Positions 17,524-27,186 are shown, numbered from the stretch's first letter. The stretch: 64,000 nt of DNA from Leeuwenhoekiella sp. (GCA_002708845.1 PAPI01000027.1:114985-178984), one strand, 5' to 3'. Program-made: numbers and translations. Notes: generated by a model from the letters alone, not told the origin.

Positions 17524-20500
17524 GTGACCTCAAACAATAACATAAAAAAAGCTGTTCAAGTAATTGTTGGCCTTGGGGCCAGTGCTGGAGGATTGCAGGC
17601 CCTTAACGATTTTTTTGATAATGTCCCCACGGCATCTCTATACAGCTATATCGTAGTTCAACATTTGTCTCCTGACCATAAAAGTCTTATGGCTGAGCTG
17701 TTGAGAAAAAATACGAAAATTCCTATTGAAGTTATTGAAGACGGTGGAGAGATCAAGTCCAATTGTATTTATTTAATTCCACCAACCAACAATCTGATTA
17801 TTGAGGACGGTCTTTTTAAGTTACTGCCTAAACCCAAAGACAAGACTTTAAATTTACCCATAGATTTGTTTTTCGAATCCCTGGCCAATCATGCCAAAGA
17901 ACATTGTGCCGGTATTATTTTAAGTGGCACGGGCAGTGATGGTTCACGTGGTGTTCGCGCGATAAAGGAAAAAGGTGGAGTGGTTATGGTGCAGCAGCCC
18001 GAGCAGGCAAAATTTGACGGGATGCCTCGCAATGCAATTAAAACCAGCCTGGCTGATTATATTGTTCCTGTGGAACGCATAAGTGACGAACTCTCCAATT
18101 ATTTTGAGGCACAAAGCAGTATAGGTTTTGATGCAGAATTGTTTCAGTATGATGAGAAACTGCTGAAGAATATATTATTGGTTTTAAAAACCCAGACAGC
18201 TCTTGACTTCAGTTTATATAAGCGTCCTACCTTGTTGCGCAGAATAGGCAGGCGCGTTCGGGTTTTGAAGCTTGATTCTCTGGAAGGCTATTTCAAATAT
18301 CTGAAAGAGAATAAAGAAGAAGTACAAATTCTTTACAAGGAGTTTCTTATTGGGGTGACCAAATTTTTCAGGGATTTTAAAGTTTGGGAAATCCTAGAAA
18401 CAAAAGTGATCCCAGAGCTTGTAGCTGAAAAGCAATCGGGAGATACCATTAAAATTTGGGATGTAGGTTGCAGTACAGGAGAGGAGCCTTACTCTTTGGG
18501 AATTCTTTTTTTAGACGAAATAGCCAAACAGGGCAAAGACATCAAACTCAAGATATTTGCAACCGATATATCTCAGGATCATTTAGACATTGCCAGTAAA
18601 GGGGTTTATTCTGAAAACGTACTGAGTGACCTCACTAAAGAGCGGGTTAATAAATACTTTAGGAAGCAAACCGATAGCTTCAGCATTAAAGAGAACCTGC
18701 GTAAGTGTATTATTTTTTCAAATCACGATATTACTAACGACCCACCTTTCAAAAATATGGATATGGTGATGTGTCGTAATCTCCTTATCTATCTGCAAAA
18801 TGATGTACAGTCTAAAGTCATACACGTATTGCATTATGCATTGGTTGATCAGGGAGTTTTAACCCTGGGTTCTAGCGAATCACTGGGTCCACATCGGGAT
18901 TCTTTTGAAGAGATTGACCGTAAATGGAATATATATCGAAATATAGATCCTTCAGACCGATTGAAAACAGAAATATTAAGTTCTACATCAGAACGTTACA
19001 GCGCGACCAAATCTGACCAAAGCGGACGAAAGTTGAAAGTAAAAGGGAGTGACCAGTCCACCCGTCTACGGGAAGAAATAAGCAAGGCTATTATTCAGCA
19101 GTATGGCGCAGCCAGTGTTTATATAGATAGTAACTACAGAATACTTGAGGCGATGGGGGCGTTTAAGAAATTTGCCCAGATGCCCGATGAGGGTTTTACG
19201 ACAAACCTAATCGATATGATACCCAAAGAACTGGGTACAGCTATAAAAGGTTCGATTACCAAGGCTAAACGCAAGAACAGTCAGATACTGTACAAAGATG
19301 TGGAGCTTTTAGATCAAAACGATAACATTAGAACGCGTTTGGATGTTTTGGTCAAACCACTCGTTAGCACGAGCAACGAAAATGAAAATAATTATATCAT
19401 TACCTTATTAGAACAGGATAGAGAATCTAATAAGTCTTTGATAATAGAGCGCTCAGACCTTCATAAGTCTGCTCAGGAACGTATTGCAGATCTGGAAGAA
19501 GAACTTAAGGAGACGCAATACGAACTTAGTAATGCCCTTGAGGAAGCCGAAACAAGTAATGAGGAGCTTCAGGCTTCGAACGAAGAATTGCTGGCCTCTA
19601 ATGAGGAATTGCAGAGCACCAATGAGGAGCTGCAAAGTGTAAATGAAGAATTACACACTGTAAATGCAGAGCATATTGAGAAAATGGAAGATCTGGCCAT
19701 GCTCAATGCAGATATGGACAACCTTCTTGACAGCACCCGTATTGGTACGGTGTTTCTGGATCGCAATCTGATTATTCGAAAATTTACGCCCGCGGTTAGG
19801 GAGCATTTTCACCTTGTCAAACAGGACATAGGTCGTTCTATTGAAAACTTTGTGGCCAATTTTGGAATAAAAAAGCGTGAAACCATAGTTGATAATTCGC
19901 GTAAAGTAATGCAAACCGGTCAGGTTTTTGAAAAGCGGATTAAAAGTAAAAGTGGGCGCTACTTTTTGCAGCGTATATCTCCCTTTGTAACCAATCAGGA
20001 TAGCATAGATGGCGTGGTCATTACATTTATTGACATTCATAAGGTAGAGCAGTCTCAGGAACGTTTGCGTAAGAGTGAAGAAAAGTTCAAAGCGTTTTAT
20101 GAAGATGACCCGGTAATGCACGTAACCATAAATTCACATACCGGTAAGATAACGGAGTGTAACAAACTCTTTGTTCAAACATTAGGGTTTACAGCAAAAG
20201 ATGAAGTGCTGGAGCGCTCAATCTTTGAATTTTATCCCAAGCGAACTAAGGTAAAGGCAATAGCCCTGCTTGAAGAATTAGAAAAAAAAGGAAGCATCTC
20301 AAATATAGAGTTGGCTTTGGAGACCAATACCGGTGAGCATATTGATATTTTATTCAATGCAGACTTATTGCCCGATCAAAACGGGGGTAAAGGCAAGCAG
20401 TGGCGTTGTACACTTATGGGTATAACCGATTTGAAAAATGCTCAAAAAGCACTGCAGAAGCAAAAAGAAGACCTGCAGCGTATTAATGCCGATCTGGAGC

Positions 20501-21150
20501 AGTTTGTATCGATTTGCTCGCATGACCTGCAGGAACCCCTTTCAACCATACGATTTAGCAGTGATTTCTTAAGCAAGAAATTTAGTAGCGAACTGAGTGA
20601 GAAAGGTAAAGAATACCTGGGTTATATTCACGAGGCATCAGGTCGTATGGCCGAACAAATTAAGGCCCTTTTAGAGCATAGCCGTATTGGCGAAGACCTG
20701 GACAAATCAAAAGTAGATGTTGCAGAACTCATAGAAGTAGTTAAGTACGACCTTAACCGTAGTATACGTGAGGCACAGGCAACCATAAGCGTTGGTAAAA
20801 TGCCTAAAGTAATGGCTTTTGAGACCGAACTGCGTTTGTTATTTCAAAACCTGATAAGTAATGCTCTAAAGTATAGACAAAAAGAGACCAATCCGTTGAT
20901 ACGTATTTCTTCGTTTTCAGATGAAGAGTTTCATACTTTTTCGATTCAGGATAATGGTATAGGTATTAAGGAGGATGATTTGGAGGCAATATTTAAAATT
21001 TTTGGTAGAGTACCCACCGAGGAAAAATATGAAGGTACCGGAGTAGGGCTCGCTCACTGTAAAAAGATTGTAAAACTACACGAAGGTAAAATCTGGGTTG
21101 ACTCACAATTTGGTCAGGGTAGCACGTTTTACTTTAAGATTAAGCGCTAA
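17524..21150 (+). CDS. CheB-CheR-PAS hybrid sensor histidine kinase
   Basis: This large 1208-residue fusion has no N-terminal receiver. Domains in order: CheB methylesterase-like (about 10-190) with the triad Ser20 (GASAGG), His47 (VVQHLS) and Asp139 (GTGSDGS); CheR methyltransferase-like (about 215-480) with the SAM-binding DVGCSTGEEPYS; a PAS-like part; a heptad coiled coil of repeated NEEL units (about 650-720); two PAS domains (about 725-850 and 855-975); and a histidine kinase with H-box His1000 (SICSHDLQEPL) and an ATPase domain with DNGIGI and GTGVGL. The start is GTG. The stop is 6 bases before the phytochrome gene. No chemoreceptor gene is nearby, so any methylation target is unknown. 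Confidence 0.93.
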   Translation: MTSNNNIKKAVQVIVGLGASAGGLQALNDFFDNVPTASLYSYIVVQHLSPDHKSLMAELLRKNTKIPIEVIEDGGEIKSNCIYLIPPTNNLIIEDGLFKLLPKPKDKTLNLPIDLFFESLANHAKEHCAGIILSGTGSDGSRGVRAIKEKGGVVMVQQPEQAKFDGMPRNAIKTSLADYIVPVERISDELSNYFEAQSSIGFDAELFQYDEKLLKNILLVLKTQTALDFSLYKRPTLLRRIGRRVRVLKLDSLEGYFKYLKENKEEVQILYKEFLIGVTKFFRDFKVWEILETKVIPELVAEKQSGDTIKIWDVGCSTGEEPYSLGILFLDEIAKQGKDIKLKIFATDISQDHLDIASKGVYSENVLSDLTKERVNKYFRKQTDSFSIKENLRKCIIFSNHDITNDPPFKNMDMVMCRNLLIYLQNDVQSKVIHVLHYALVDQGVLTLGSSESLGPHRDSFEEIDRKWNIYRNIDPSDRLKTEILSSTSERYSATKSDQSGRKLKVKGSDQSTRLREEISKAIIQQYGAASVYIDSNYRILEAMGAFKKFAQMPDEGFTTNLIDMIPKELGTAIKGSITKAKRKNSQILYKDVELLDQNDNIRTRLDVLVKPLVSTSNENENNYIITLLEQDRESNKSLIIERSDLHKSAQERIADLEEELKETQYELSNALEEAETSNEELQASNEELLASNEELQSTNEELQSVNEELHTVNAEHIEKMEDLAMLNADMDNLLDSTRIGTVFLDRNLIIRKFTPAVREHFHLVKQDIGRSIENFVANFGIKKRETIVDNSRKVMQTGQVFEKRIKSKSGRYFLQRISPFVTNQDSIDGVVITFIDIHKVEQSQERLRKSEEKFKAFYEDDPVMHVTINSHTGKITECNKLFVQTLGFTAKDEVLERSIFEFYPKRTKVKAIALLEELEKKGSISNIELALETNTGEHIDILFNADLLPDQNGGKGKQWRCTLMGITDLKNAQKALQKQKEDLQRINADLEQFVSICSHDLQEPLSTIRFSSDFLSKKFSSELSEKGKEYLGYIHEASGRMAEQIKALLEHSRIGEDLDKSKVDVAELIEVVKYDLNRSIREAQATISVGKMPKVMAFETELRLLFQNLISNALKYRQKETNPLIRISSFSDEEFHTFSIQDNGIGIKEDDLEAIFKIFGRVPTEEKYEGTGVGLAHCKKIVKLHEGKIWVDSQFGQGSTFYFKIKR

Positions 21151-21156
21151 GATTCT

Positions 21157-23370
21157 ATGGGGAATTCTTCCTTATATCCTAAAGAAGTAACACTAACTAA
21201 TTGTGATAAAGAACCTATACATATTCTGGGCAAACTGCAATCCTGCGGTTATCTGCTTGCGGTAGATGCCGAGTCTCATGACATAAAATATTGTAGCGAG
21301 AATATTCGCGAACTGATTGGTAAAGGCTGTAAGGATGTTTTAGGTGAAAATCTTTCTGTTTTTTTTGATGCTGAGACTGTAAAGGTTTGTATAGCACTTG
21401 AAGATGAAGAAAAAGCCATTCCGCAAAAGGTGGTTTTTAATGCCCGTAATTTTTTACTGATAGCCCATAAACACGCGGGCAATATAGTTGTCGAACTTGA
21501 GGCATTACAAACCGAAGAAAACCCGTATAAACACCAGATATACCTTTCAACGATAGTTTCAGAGCTCAATGCCGCAGAGAGTGAGCAGGAAATGTGTAAT
21601 CTTACGGCAAGTCTAATTAAAGAATATTATGATTACGACCGGGTAATGGTCTATCGTTTTGATGAAAATTGGGATGGAATTGTGGTTTCTGAAGAGAAAG
21701 AGTCCGAGATGGAGTCCTGGCTGGGCCTGAGGTATCCGGCTTCAGATATTCCGCAACAGGCGCGTAAACTGTTTTTGAAACAAGGCGTGCGTATTATAGC
21801 TGATGTAAAAAGCAAACCGGTAGCCATACAGGCGTTATCGGGGAATGAGCAGGAAAATCCAATCGATCTCACACATAGCGAGTACCGGGCATCTTCACCC
21901 ATTCATATAGAATATCTGGAGAATATGGGAGTAGGCGCTTCGCTTACCGCGGCCATTATTTCTAAAGGGAATTTATGGGGACTAATCGCCTGCCATCACA
22001 ATACGCCTAAGTTTATAAGCTATTATAAAAGACAATCCTGTAAATACCTTACACAGGTACTCTCTAGCCGTATCATTTTGTCTTCGGCAAATAAGGCTTT
22101 ACTTAAAGTAAATGAGAGTGCCGTTTTGCGCAATAAATTACTCGAAAAGATTAGTAAAGACTGGGATGTCTTAAACGGTCTGGTTACCGGAGATTATACT
22201 ATGTTACAGGTAACCGATGCTCACGGAGCAGCAGTATTGCTCGATGGGCAACTTCGAACCACAGGGCAGACACCCGAAGAAGAGGAGATCAAAAGCCTGA
22301 TTCAAACGCTGTCTCAAGCAGAGCTTGAAGATAATTTTTATTACTCCAATGCACTAGGCAAAGATTTTCAGGAGTTTGAAACCCTTAAAACAAAAGCTTC
22401 CGGAGTGTTTTGCATTTTTCTGTCATCTGCACGAAAGGATGCGTTACTTTGGTTTAAGGCGGAAAAGCTTGAAACGGTGAATTGGGCCGGTAATCCTGAA
22501 AAGCCGGTAACTCTCGAAGATAATATGCGGTTATCACCGCGAAAATCTTTTGATAAATGGTCTGTTTTACAAAATGGGCAAGCAGAACCCTGGGCTGATT
22601 ATGAGATTGCAGCAGGAAAGGCGCTAAAGCAGGATATTTCAGAAATCATTTTAGAAAAATATGAAGAAGTTAAAGCGCTTAACCGAAAGCTACAAAGCGC
22701 TTATGAAGATCTGGAAACCTTCAGTTACAGCGTGGCTCATGACTTAAGGGCTCCGTTACGGGGTATTGATGGTTTCGCTCAAATCATAAAAGACGATTAC
22801 AGCGAACTTATGGATGAGTTTGGAAGATCTTCAGTAGACACGATTATTGAATCTGCAGACCGCATGAATCATCTTATTGATGATATTCTTGAATTTTCCC
22901 GGGTTACTCAGGCAACTTTATCGCGTACCCATTTTTCATTGAAAGCTTTAACTGAGGAGTTGGTACGCTTTTTAAATGTCTCAAGAGATTTTCCTAACAC
23001 TAAAATCGTAATAAGTGATGCGCTTCCTGTGGTTAACGGTGACCCTAAAATGATAACCCAGGTTATGCAGAATCTGCTTACCAATGCTTTAAAATATTCT
23101 GCAGCGGCCGAAAAACCATTGATTAAGATCGGTGTTGAAAGTATAAATGGAAAAATTTTCTATTTTGTAAAAGATAACGGAATAGGTTTTGATGCAGAGC
23201 GACACCGCACCCGTATCTTTAAGCTTTTTAGCAGATTGGTAGGAAAAGAATATGCAGGGTCTGGAGTAGGACTCACAATTGTAAAGCGCATTATTAAAAA
23301 ACACAACGGAAAACTCAAAGTAAGAAGTACGCCCGGTAATGGAAGTGCGTTTTTATTTACTTTGGATTAA
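21157..23370 (+). CDS. bphP: Bacteriophytochrome sensor histidine kinase
   Basis: This is a 737-residue red/far-red photoreceptor. The N-terminal biliverdin-attachment cysteine is Cys16 (TNCDKEPIHI), followed by PAS. The GAF domain has the chromophore motif PASDIP (residues 194-199) and SPIHIEYLENMGV. The PHY domain shows the tongue motif PRKSF (about 461-465). The kinase has His528 (SYSVAHDLRAPL) and an ATP-binding region with DNGIGF and GSGVGLTIV. Biliverdin should be covalently bound and made by the heme oxygenase encoded three genes downstream. The usual PHG after the IHIPG-type motif is SCG here (Cys30). The genes on both sides are 6 and 9 bases away. Confidence 0.95.
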   Translation: MGNSSLYPKEVTLTNCDKEPIHILGKLQSCGYLLAVDAESHDIKYCSENIRELIGKGCKDVLGENLSVFFDAETVKVCIALEDEEKAIPQKVVFNARNFLLIAHKHAGNIVVELEALQTEENPYKHQIYLSTIVSELNAAESEQEMCNLTASLIKEYYDYDRVMVYRFDENWDGIVVSEEKESEMESWLGLRYPASDIPQQARKLFLKQGVRIIADVKSKPVAIQALSGNEQENPIDLTHSEYRASSPIHIEYLENMGVGASLTAAIISKGNLWGLIACHHNTPKFISYYKRQSCKYLTQVLSSRIILSSANKALLKVNESAVLRNKLLEKISKDWDVLNGLVTGDYTMLQVTDAHGAAVLLDGQLRTTGQTPEEEEIKSLIQTLSQAELEDNFYYSNALGKDFQEFETLKTKASGVFCIFLSSARKDALLWFKAEKLETVNWAGNPEKPVTLEDNMRLSPRKSFDKWSVLQNGQAEPWADYEIAAGKALKQDISEIILEKYEEVKALNRKLQSAYEDLETFSYSVAHDLRAPLRGIDGFAQIIKDDYSELMDEFGRSSVDTIIESADRMNHLIDDILEFSRVTQATLSRTHFSLKALTEELVRFLNVSRDFPNTKIVISDALPVVNGDPKMITQVMQNLLTNALKYSAAAEKPLIKIGVESINGKIFYFVKDNGIGFDAERHRTRIFKLFSRLVGKEYAGSGVGLTIVKRIIKKHNGKLKVRSTPGNGSAFLFTLD

Positions 23371-23379
23371 AAGTTTACC

Positions 23380-23790
23380 ATGAGGTCAAATTACATTTTA
23401 GCGGTTGAGGATGATGAGAATGATATAACGCTGATGAAGCGTATTTTTCAAAAGCAAATGCCCGATTATTCGATCAAATATATTTCGGATGGAGAAGAAG
23501 CTTTGGAGTATTTAAGGAGTACCAAATTTAGGGAAGAACCTCCCAGACTTATTCTTTTGGATATTAAAATACCTAAAGTAAGTGGGTTAGAACTTTTGAA
23601 AAGCATCAGATTAATGGATGAATACAAATCTATACCTGTAGTAATGCTAAGTTCGTCAGACCGGGAAGATGAAATTCAGCTTTCCTATCATTTAGGTGCA
23701 AATAGTTATATAGAAAAACCAAAAACATTCACAGACCTATGCAAGACCTTGCCGGCTATGATGGATTACTGGATTGTTTACAATAGATAA
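23380..23790 (+). CDS. Phytochrome-associated response regulator (Rcp1-like)
   Basis: The 136-residue receiver has the acidic cluster EDDEND at residues 10-15, phosphoacceptor Asp61 (LILLDIKIP), switch Ser91 (VVMLSSSD) and Lys113 (IEKP). The extra length in the beta2-alpha2/beta3 region (LRSTKFREEPPR) is typical of Rcp1-type receivers partnered with phytochromes. It should take phosphate from the phytochrome kinase encoded 9 bases upstream. It has no output domain, so it must act through protein contacts or a phosphorelay. Confidence 0.92.
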   Translation: MRSNYILAVEDDENDITLMKRIFQKQMPDYSIKYISDGEEALEYLRSTKFREEPPRLILLDIKIPKVSGLELLKSIRLMDEYKSIPVVMLSSSDREDEIQLSYHLGANSYIEKPKTFTDLCKTLPAMMDYWIVYNR

Positions 23791-23791
23791 A

Positions 23792-24379
23792 ATGGCACAA
23801 GAAAACCTTAAAATACTACTGGTTGAAGACAACTCGGCAGATGTAACGCTTATTAAGCGTGAAATTTTTAAAGCAAATCCTAATGCAGATGTTGAGGTGT
23901 GTAAAAACCTGAATGAATTTAGAAGCTCGGTTTCAGCAAGAACTCCAGATCTTATTCTTTCAGATTATAAGTTGCCCACCTGTTCAGGCCTCGAAATACT
24001 TGAGGAAGCTCAGGAGATTGCTCCATCGGTAACTTTTCTGTTTGTAACCGGTGCGATTAATGACGAAGAACTGGCTGCAGATACCATTTTAAATGGAGCT
24101 TCAGGCTTTATACTTAAAAAGAACATCAGCAATTTGCATAAGCGATTGGAGCCGTATTTTAATGCAATTACCAACAATGGTCATTTGGTGCACCCCGTAC
24201 GTAAAAAGATTTTAGAAAGTAAGCGTCTGGTAAAGGATATCGAAATTTTTCTCGAAAACTTTTCTAAAGAAAATATGTCTCACCGGGAAGGAATGCTTAA
24301 AATACAGGAAGATTTAAAACGACTTAAAACCGGTTATGATTTTAAACCACTTAAAGACGCAAACAACAGCACTTCATAA
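23792..24379 (+). CDS. Second response regulator of the phytochrome operon
   Basis: This 195-residue protein has a receiver domain in residues 5-125: acidic pair ED at 12-13, phosphoacceptor Asp58 (LILSDYKLP), switch Thr86 (FLFVTGA) and lysines 109-110. A helical C-terminal tail of about 65 residues, rich in Lys and Glu, follows and has no known output fold. The ATG at 23792 lies one base after the stop of the preceding receiver; an in-frame upstream start would overlap that gene without adding domain sequence. The two receivers may compete for, or relay, phosphate from the two kinases upstream. The 3' end overlaps the heme oxygenase gene. Confidence 0.88.
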   Translation: MAQENLKILLVEDNSADVTLIKREIFKANPNADVEVCKNLNEFRSSVSARTPDLILSDYKLPTCSGLEILEEAQEIAPSVTFLFVTGAINDEELAADTILNGASGFILKKNISNLHKRLEPYFNAITNNGHLVHPVRKKILESKRLVKDIEIFLENFSKENMSHREGMLKIQEDLKRLKTGYDFKPLKDANNSTS

Positions 24380-24905
24380 AGAAACTGAACAGGATAACCT
24401 CGCCCGGTTTATACTAGATCATTCTATAACAACCACTCAATATGCCGCTTTACTTAAGCAAAACTGGTATGCCTATGCAAGGGTAGAACAGGTGTTAAAT
24501 TATAATGCTTCCGCAATTCCTGACTATTTAAAACCTTTTGCAGATGGTGCAAAATCTAAGGCCCTGGAGAACGATTTGGCACAGCTCAATTATAAACATC
24601 AGAGTAATCATACTTCAGAAGTACAAGAAATGACCCCTGCAGAACTTTTAGGGATGCTTTATGTAACTGAAGGTTCTATGCTGGGCGGTTTGCTTATTCG
24701 CAAAAACCTGGAATCCTGCTCTGAACTTGATGCGGATTTTGAGCATCATTTCTTTGGTAAAAGTGCACCTGAAGTTATGCAGCGTTGGCAGGCATTTAAA
24801 GAAGCGGTGTCTGAAAAGGATTTCTCAAGCGAGGAATATGATGAGGCGATAGCAGGAGCAAATTATGCCTTCAGAATTTTCAAGGAATCTTACAGTCTGG
24901 TTTAA
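24336..24905 (+). CDS. bphO: Biliverdin-producing heme oxygenase (BphO-type)
   Basis: The 189-residue all-helical enzyme opens heme to biliverdin, iron and CO, supplying the phytochrome chromophore. The proximal heme ligand is His14 (TTALHKETE). The distal-helix glycine motif is YVTEGSMLGG, as in bacterial heme oxygenases. It overlaps the upstream receiver gene by 44 bases in a different frame, so it is probably translated by coupling with the operon. Its stop overlaps the stop of the convergent methyltransferase gene within a shared TTAA. Confidence 0.92.
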   Translation: MILNHLKTQTTALHKETEQDNLARFILDHSITTTQYAALLKQNWYAYARVEQVLNYNASAIPDYLKPFADGAKSKALENDLAQLNYKHQSNHTSEVQEMTPAELLGMLYVTEGSMLGGLLIRKNLESCSELDADFEHHFFGKSAPEVMQRWQAFKEAVSEKDFSSEEYDEAIAGANYAFRIFKESYSLV

Positions 24906-26086
24906 GTCTTAAGACATTCAATTATTATGGTTTCACCGTTTTCTAATGTGGTAAAAAATAAATAAAGATCTCCACCATCTTTTATCCTGAATTTAGACCG
25001 AATCTGAGCTACACTTTCTTTAAAGTTACGCGTGGTGATGTGTGCTTTTTGATTTTTAAACTCTTTAGTCAGAAGCTTTTTAGAATAGGGTAGAACCCGT
25101 TTAATCTTAAATCGTCTTCCCGGAAAGTCAATTTGTACTGTGGAGGTATATAAATGGCTATTAGCGGCCAATTTGTATAGGTTGTACTTCGCGGCTATCC
25201 AATTGAAAACCCCAAGTTTCATTAGGGCTGCATTGGGTTCATATAGGTAGGTAAGGGGTTCATCAAATAAAGCAACAGCATCCTGTTCTTCCTGAGCATC
25301 TATGCGTACCGTCTTTGTATAATCACTATTCAGGTTGGTTGCAAATTTTGTAGCATTTTTAAAGTTTGCGTTTGGCTCAAGTATAAAAAGCAATTCTTTA
25401 ACTTCATTTTTTAGGGCCACTACGTGTACGGCAGCTACGTATTTTAGCTCATTAACAGCTGCCTGAATATCGAGTAATGGGCTGGTTTTTACCATCACGC
25501 GTTTTGATTTTTTGAAAAGCAGATCTAAATGTTGCGGGATATTTGGTTCACAATCAGCAAGCATAAACACTTTTCCTTTACTTTCGTGCCGGCGCGAAGG
25601 ATCTGCATAGAGCAGGTCAAAATGAGCAGATGTTTCATTTAAGAAATCCATACTGTCTGTAGCTGCTACTTCTATCTCCGAAGCTCCAAGTTGTTTAAAA
25701 TTATGTTGGGCGACTTGCGCAAGTGCGTGATTGCGTTCGCAATAAAATACTTTTTCAAAGGATTTTGAAAAAGCTAAAGAATCTACGCCGTAACCACCAG
25801 TAAGATCTGCCAGGAAATCTCCTTTGTAAAGGGCAGCTTTATAAGCCGCAGTTTCTTCAGAGGAAGTTTGCTCTAGATTCAATTTGGGCGGATAGTAAAC
25901 GCCCCTAGTTTTAAACCAGGATGGGAGTTTTTTTTGGGATTTCTGCAGGCCTGTAAGTTGTTGAGCAAGTTCTGAGGCGCTGACTTCATCAAAAGGACTT
26001 CCTTTTAAAGCCAAAGTGGCCGTATCCAAATTTAAATTTTCCCTGAGATACTTCTGCAATTCCGGTTTTAGTAGCAGGGGATTCAA
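24902..26086 (-). CDS. SAM-dependent methyltransferase with THUMP-like domain
   Basis: The 394-residue protein has a central class I methyltransferase fold: the glycine motif LADLTGGYGVDS, an acidic end of strand 2 at YCERN, and the catalytic-site-like DLLYADPSRR. A C-terminal THUMP-like domain follows. Together these suggest RNA methylation, but the substrate base is not known. It is the last gene of a compact - strand operon, two bases after the AI-2E gene, and converges with the heme oxygenase gene with a four-base overlap. Confidence 0.87.
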   Translation of the reverse strand: MNPLLLKPELQKYLRENLNLDTATLALKGSPFDEVSASELAQQLTGLQKSQKKLPSWFKTRGVYYPPKLNLEQTSSEETAAYKAALYKGDFLADLTGGYGVDSLAFSKSFEKVFYCERNHALAQVAQHNFKQLGASEIEVAATDSMDFLNETSAHFDLLYADPSRRHESKGKVFMLADCEPNIPQHLDLLFKKSKRVMVKTSPLLDIQAAVNELKYVAAVHVVALKNEVKELLFILEPNANFKNATKFATNLNSDYTKTVRIDAQEEQDAVALFDEPLTYLYEPNAALMKLGVFNWIAAKYNLYKLAANSHLYTSTVQIDFPGRRFKIKRVLPYSKKLLTKEFKNQKAHITTRNFKESVAQIRSKFRIKDGGDLYLFFTTLENGETIIIECLKT

Positions 26087-26088
26087 GA

Positions 26089-27186
26089 TTACAGGTTTTT
26101 AGTAAGCTTTTGTACAATTTTATATTCCGAAAGAAACTCGCTGGCAATTACCTTAAGCGCGGTGTAGACCGGTACGGCGATTACCATTCCAAATATCCCG
26201 AAAAGAAGACCAGCGATGACAATAACCAGGAAAATCTCGAGCGGGTGTGATTTAACACTGCTGCCAAAAATAAGGGGTTGGAGTATAAAATTGTCAATGA
26301 GCTGAGCGATTACATACCCAATTAAAACATAGAGCATTTTGGGCAAAATGACTTCCTGAAAATCTGCAGTAAAGTATCCACTAATTACCAGTAGCATCAT
26401 AACTAAACTTCCTACTACCGGACCTATGTAGGGCACCACATTTAGCATCGCGCAAAATAGTGCAATTGCGAAGGGATTTGGAATCTGAAAGCTCACAAGT
26501 AAAATGGAGTAGAAACAGAATAGAATCGATAGCTGCAACAGGATTCCCAGGAAATACCTTGAAAGCAGCAATTTGGTTTTATGAAACACCCGTCTAAAAC
26601 GGGTTTCTTCTCCATAATTCGCAAAAACCAAAATACTGTCTAAGAGTAAATGGCTGTCTTTCAATAAGAAAAACGAGATAAATATTACCGAAAGGAGCCC
26701 GACAATCAACGAACTAAAATTCCCTAGTATCCCATTAATAAATGCCGGAATTACCGAAATATCGAAGTTTTTGATAAAATCAGATTGTTTAAAACCTTCT
26801 ATAAGCGTCACCTGGTCCACCCCCAGGGTTCGACTAAACTCAACATTAAGTCGGTTTACATTGTGTTTAACCTCTTCAAAGTTAATACGACTAATGTGAT
26901 CACTTTGGTCAATAAGAATAGGAATAAACAACGCTAAAATCCCGGAAATTAATAAAACCACCAGAAGGAGGGTTGTGATTGAGGCTGCGGTAGCACTGAA
27001 TTTCAAATTGTATTTCAGAAAGTTAACGATGGGTCTGCCAATTAATGAAATCACTGCAGCGATACAGATAAACATAATCACGGCCTGTATCTGATACAAA
27101 AACCACAGGACCAGCACGATCCCTCCCAGGATGCCCAGAGCTCTTAGAATTCCGTAGGCGATGGTTTTTGATTTATTTTCATCCAT
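26089..27186 (-). CDS. AI-2E family transporter (PerM-like permease)
   Basis: The 365-residue integral membrane protein has about seven to eight hydrophobic helices in the typical arrangement. There are two pairs at the N-terminus, a soluble segment around residues 105-165, and a C-terminal block with NVVPYIGPVVG and DNFILQPLIFG. Members were named for autoinducer-2 export, but many move other solutes or ions, so the substrate is undetermined. The start codon region overlaps the end of the TrmH gene by 8 bases, showing operon organisation. Confidence 0.9.
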   Translation of the reverse strand: MDENKSKTIAYGILRALGILGGIVLVLWFLYQIQAVIMFICIAAVISLIGRPIVNFLKYNLKFSATAASITTLLLVVLLISGILALFIPILIDQSDHISRINFEEVKHNVNRLNVEFSRTLGVDQVTLIEGFKQSDFIKNFDISVIPAFINGILGNFSSLIVGLLSVIFISFFLLKDSHLLLDSILVFANYGEETRFRRVFHKTKLLLSRYFLGILLQLSILFCFYSILLVSFQIPNPFAIALFCAMLNVVPYIGPVVGSLVMMLLVISGYFTADFQEVILPKMLYVLIGYVIAQLIDNFILQPLIFGSSVKSHPLEIFLVIVIAGLLFGIFGMVIAVPVYTALKVIASEFLSEYKIVQKLTKNL

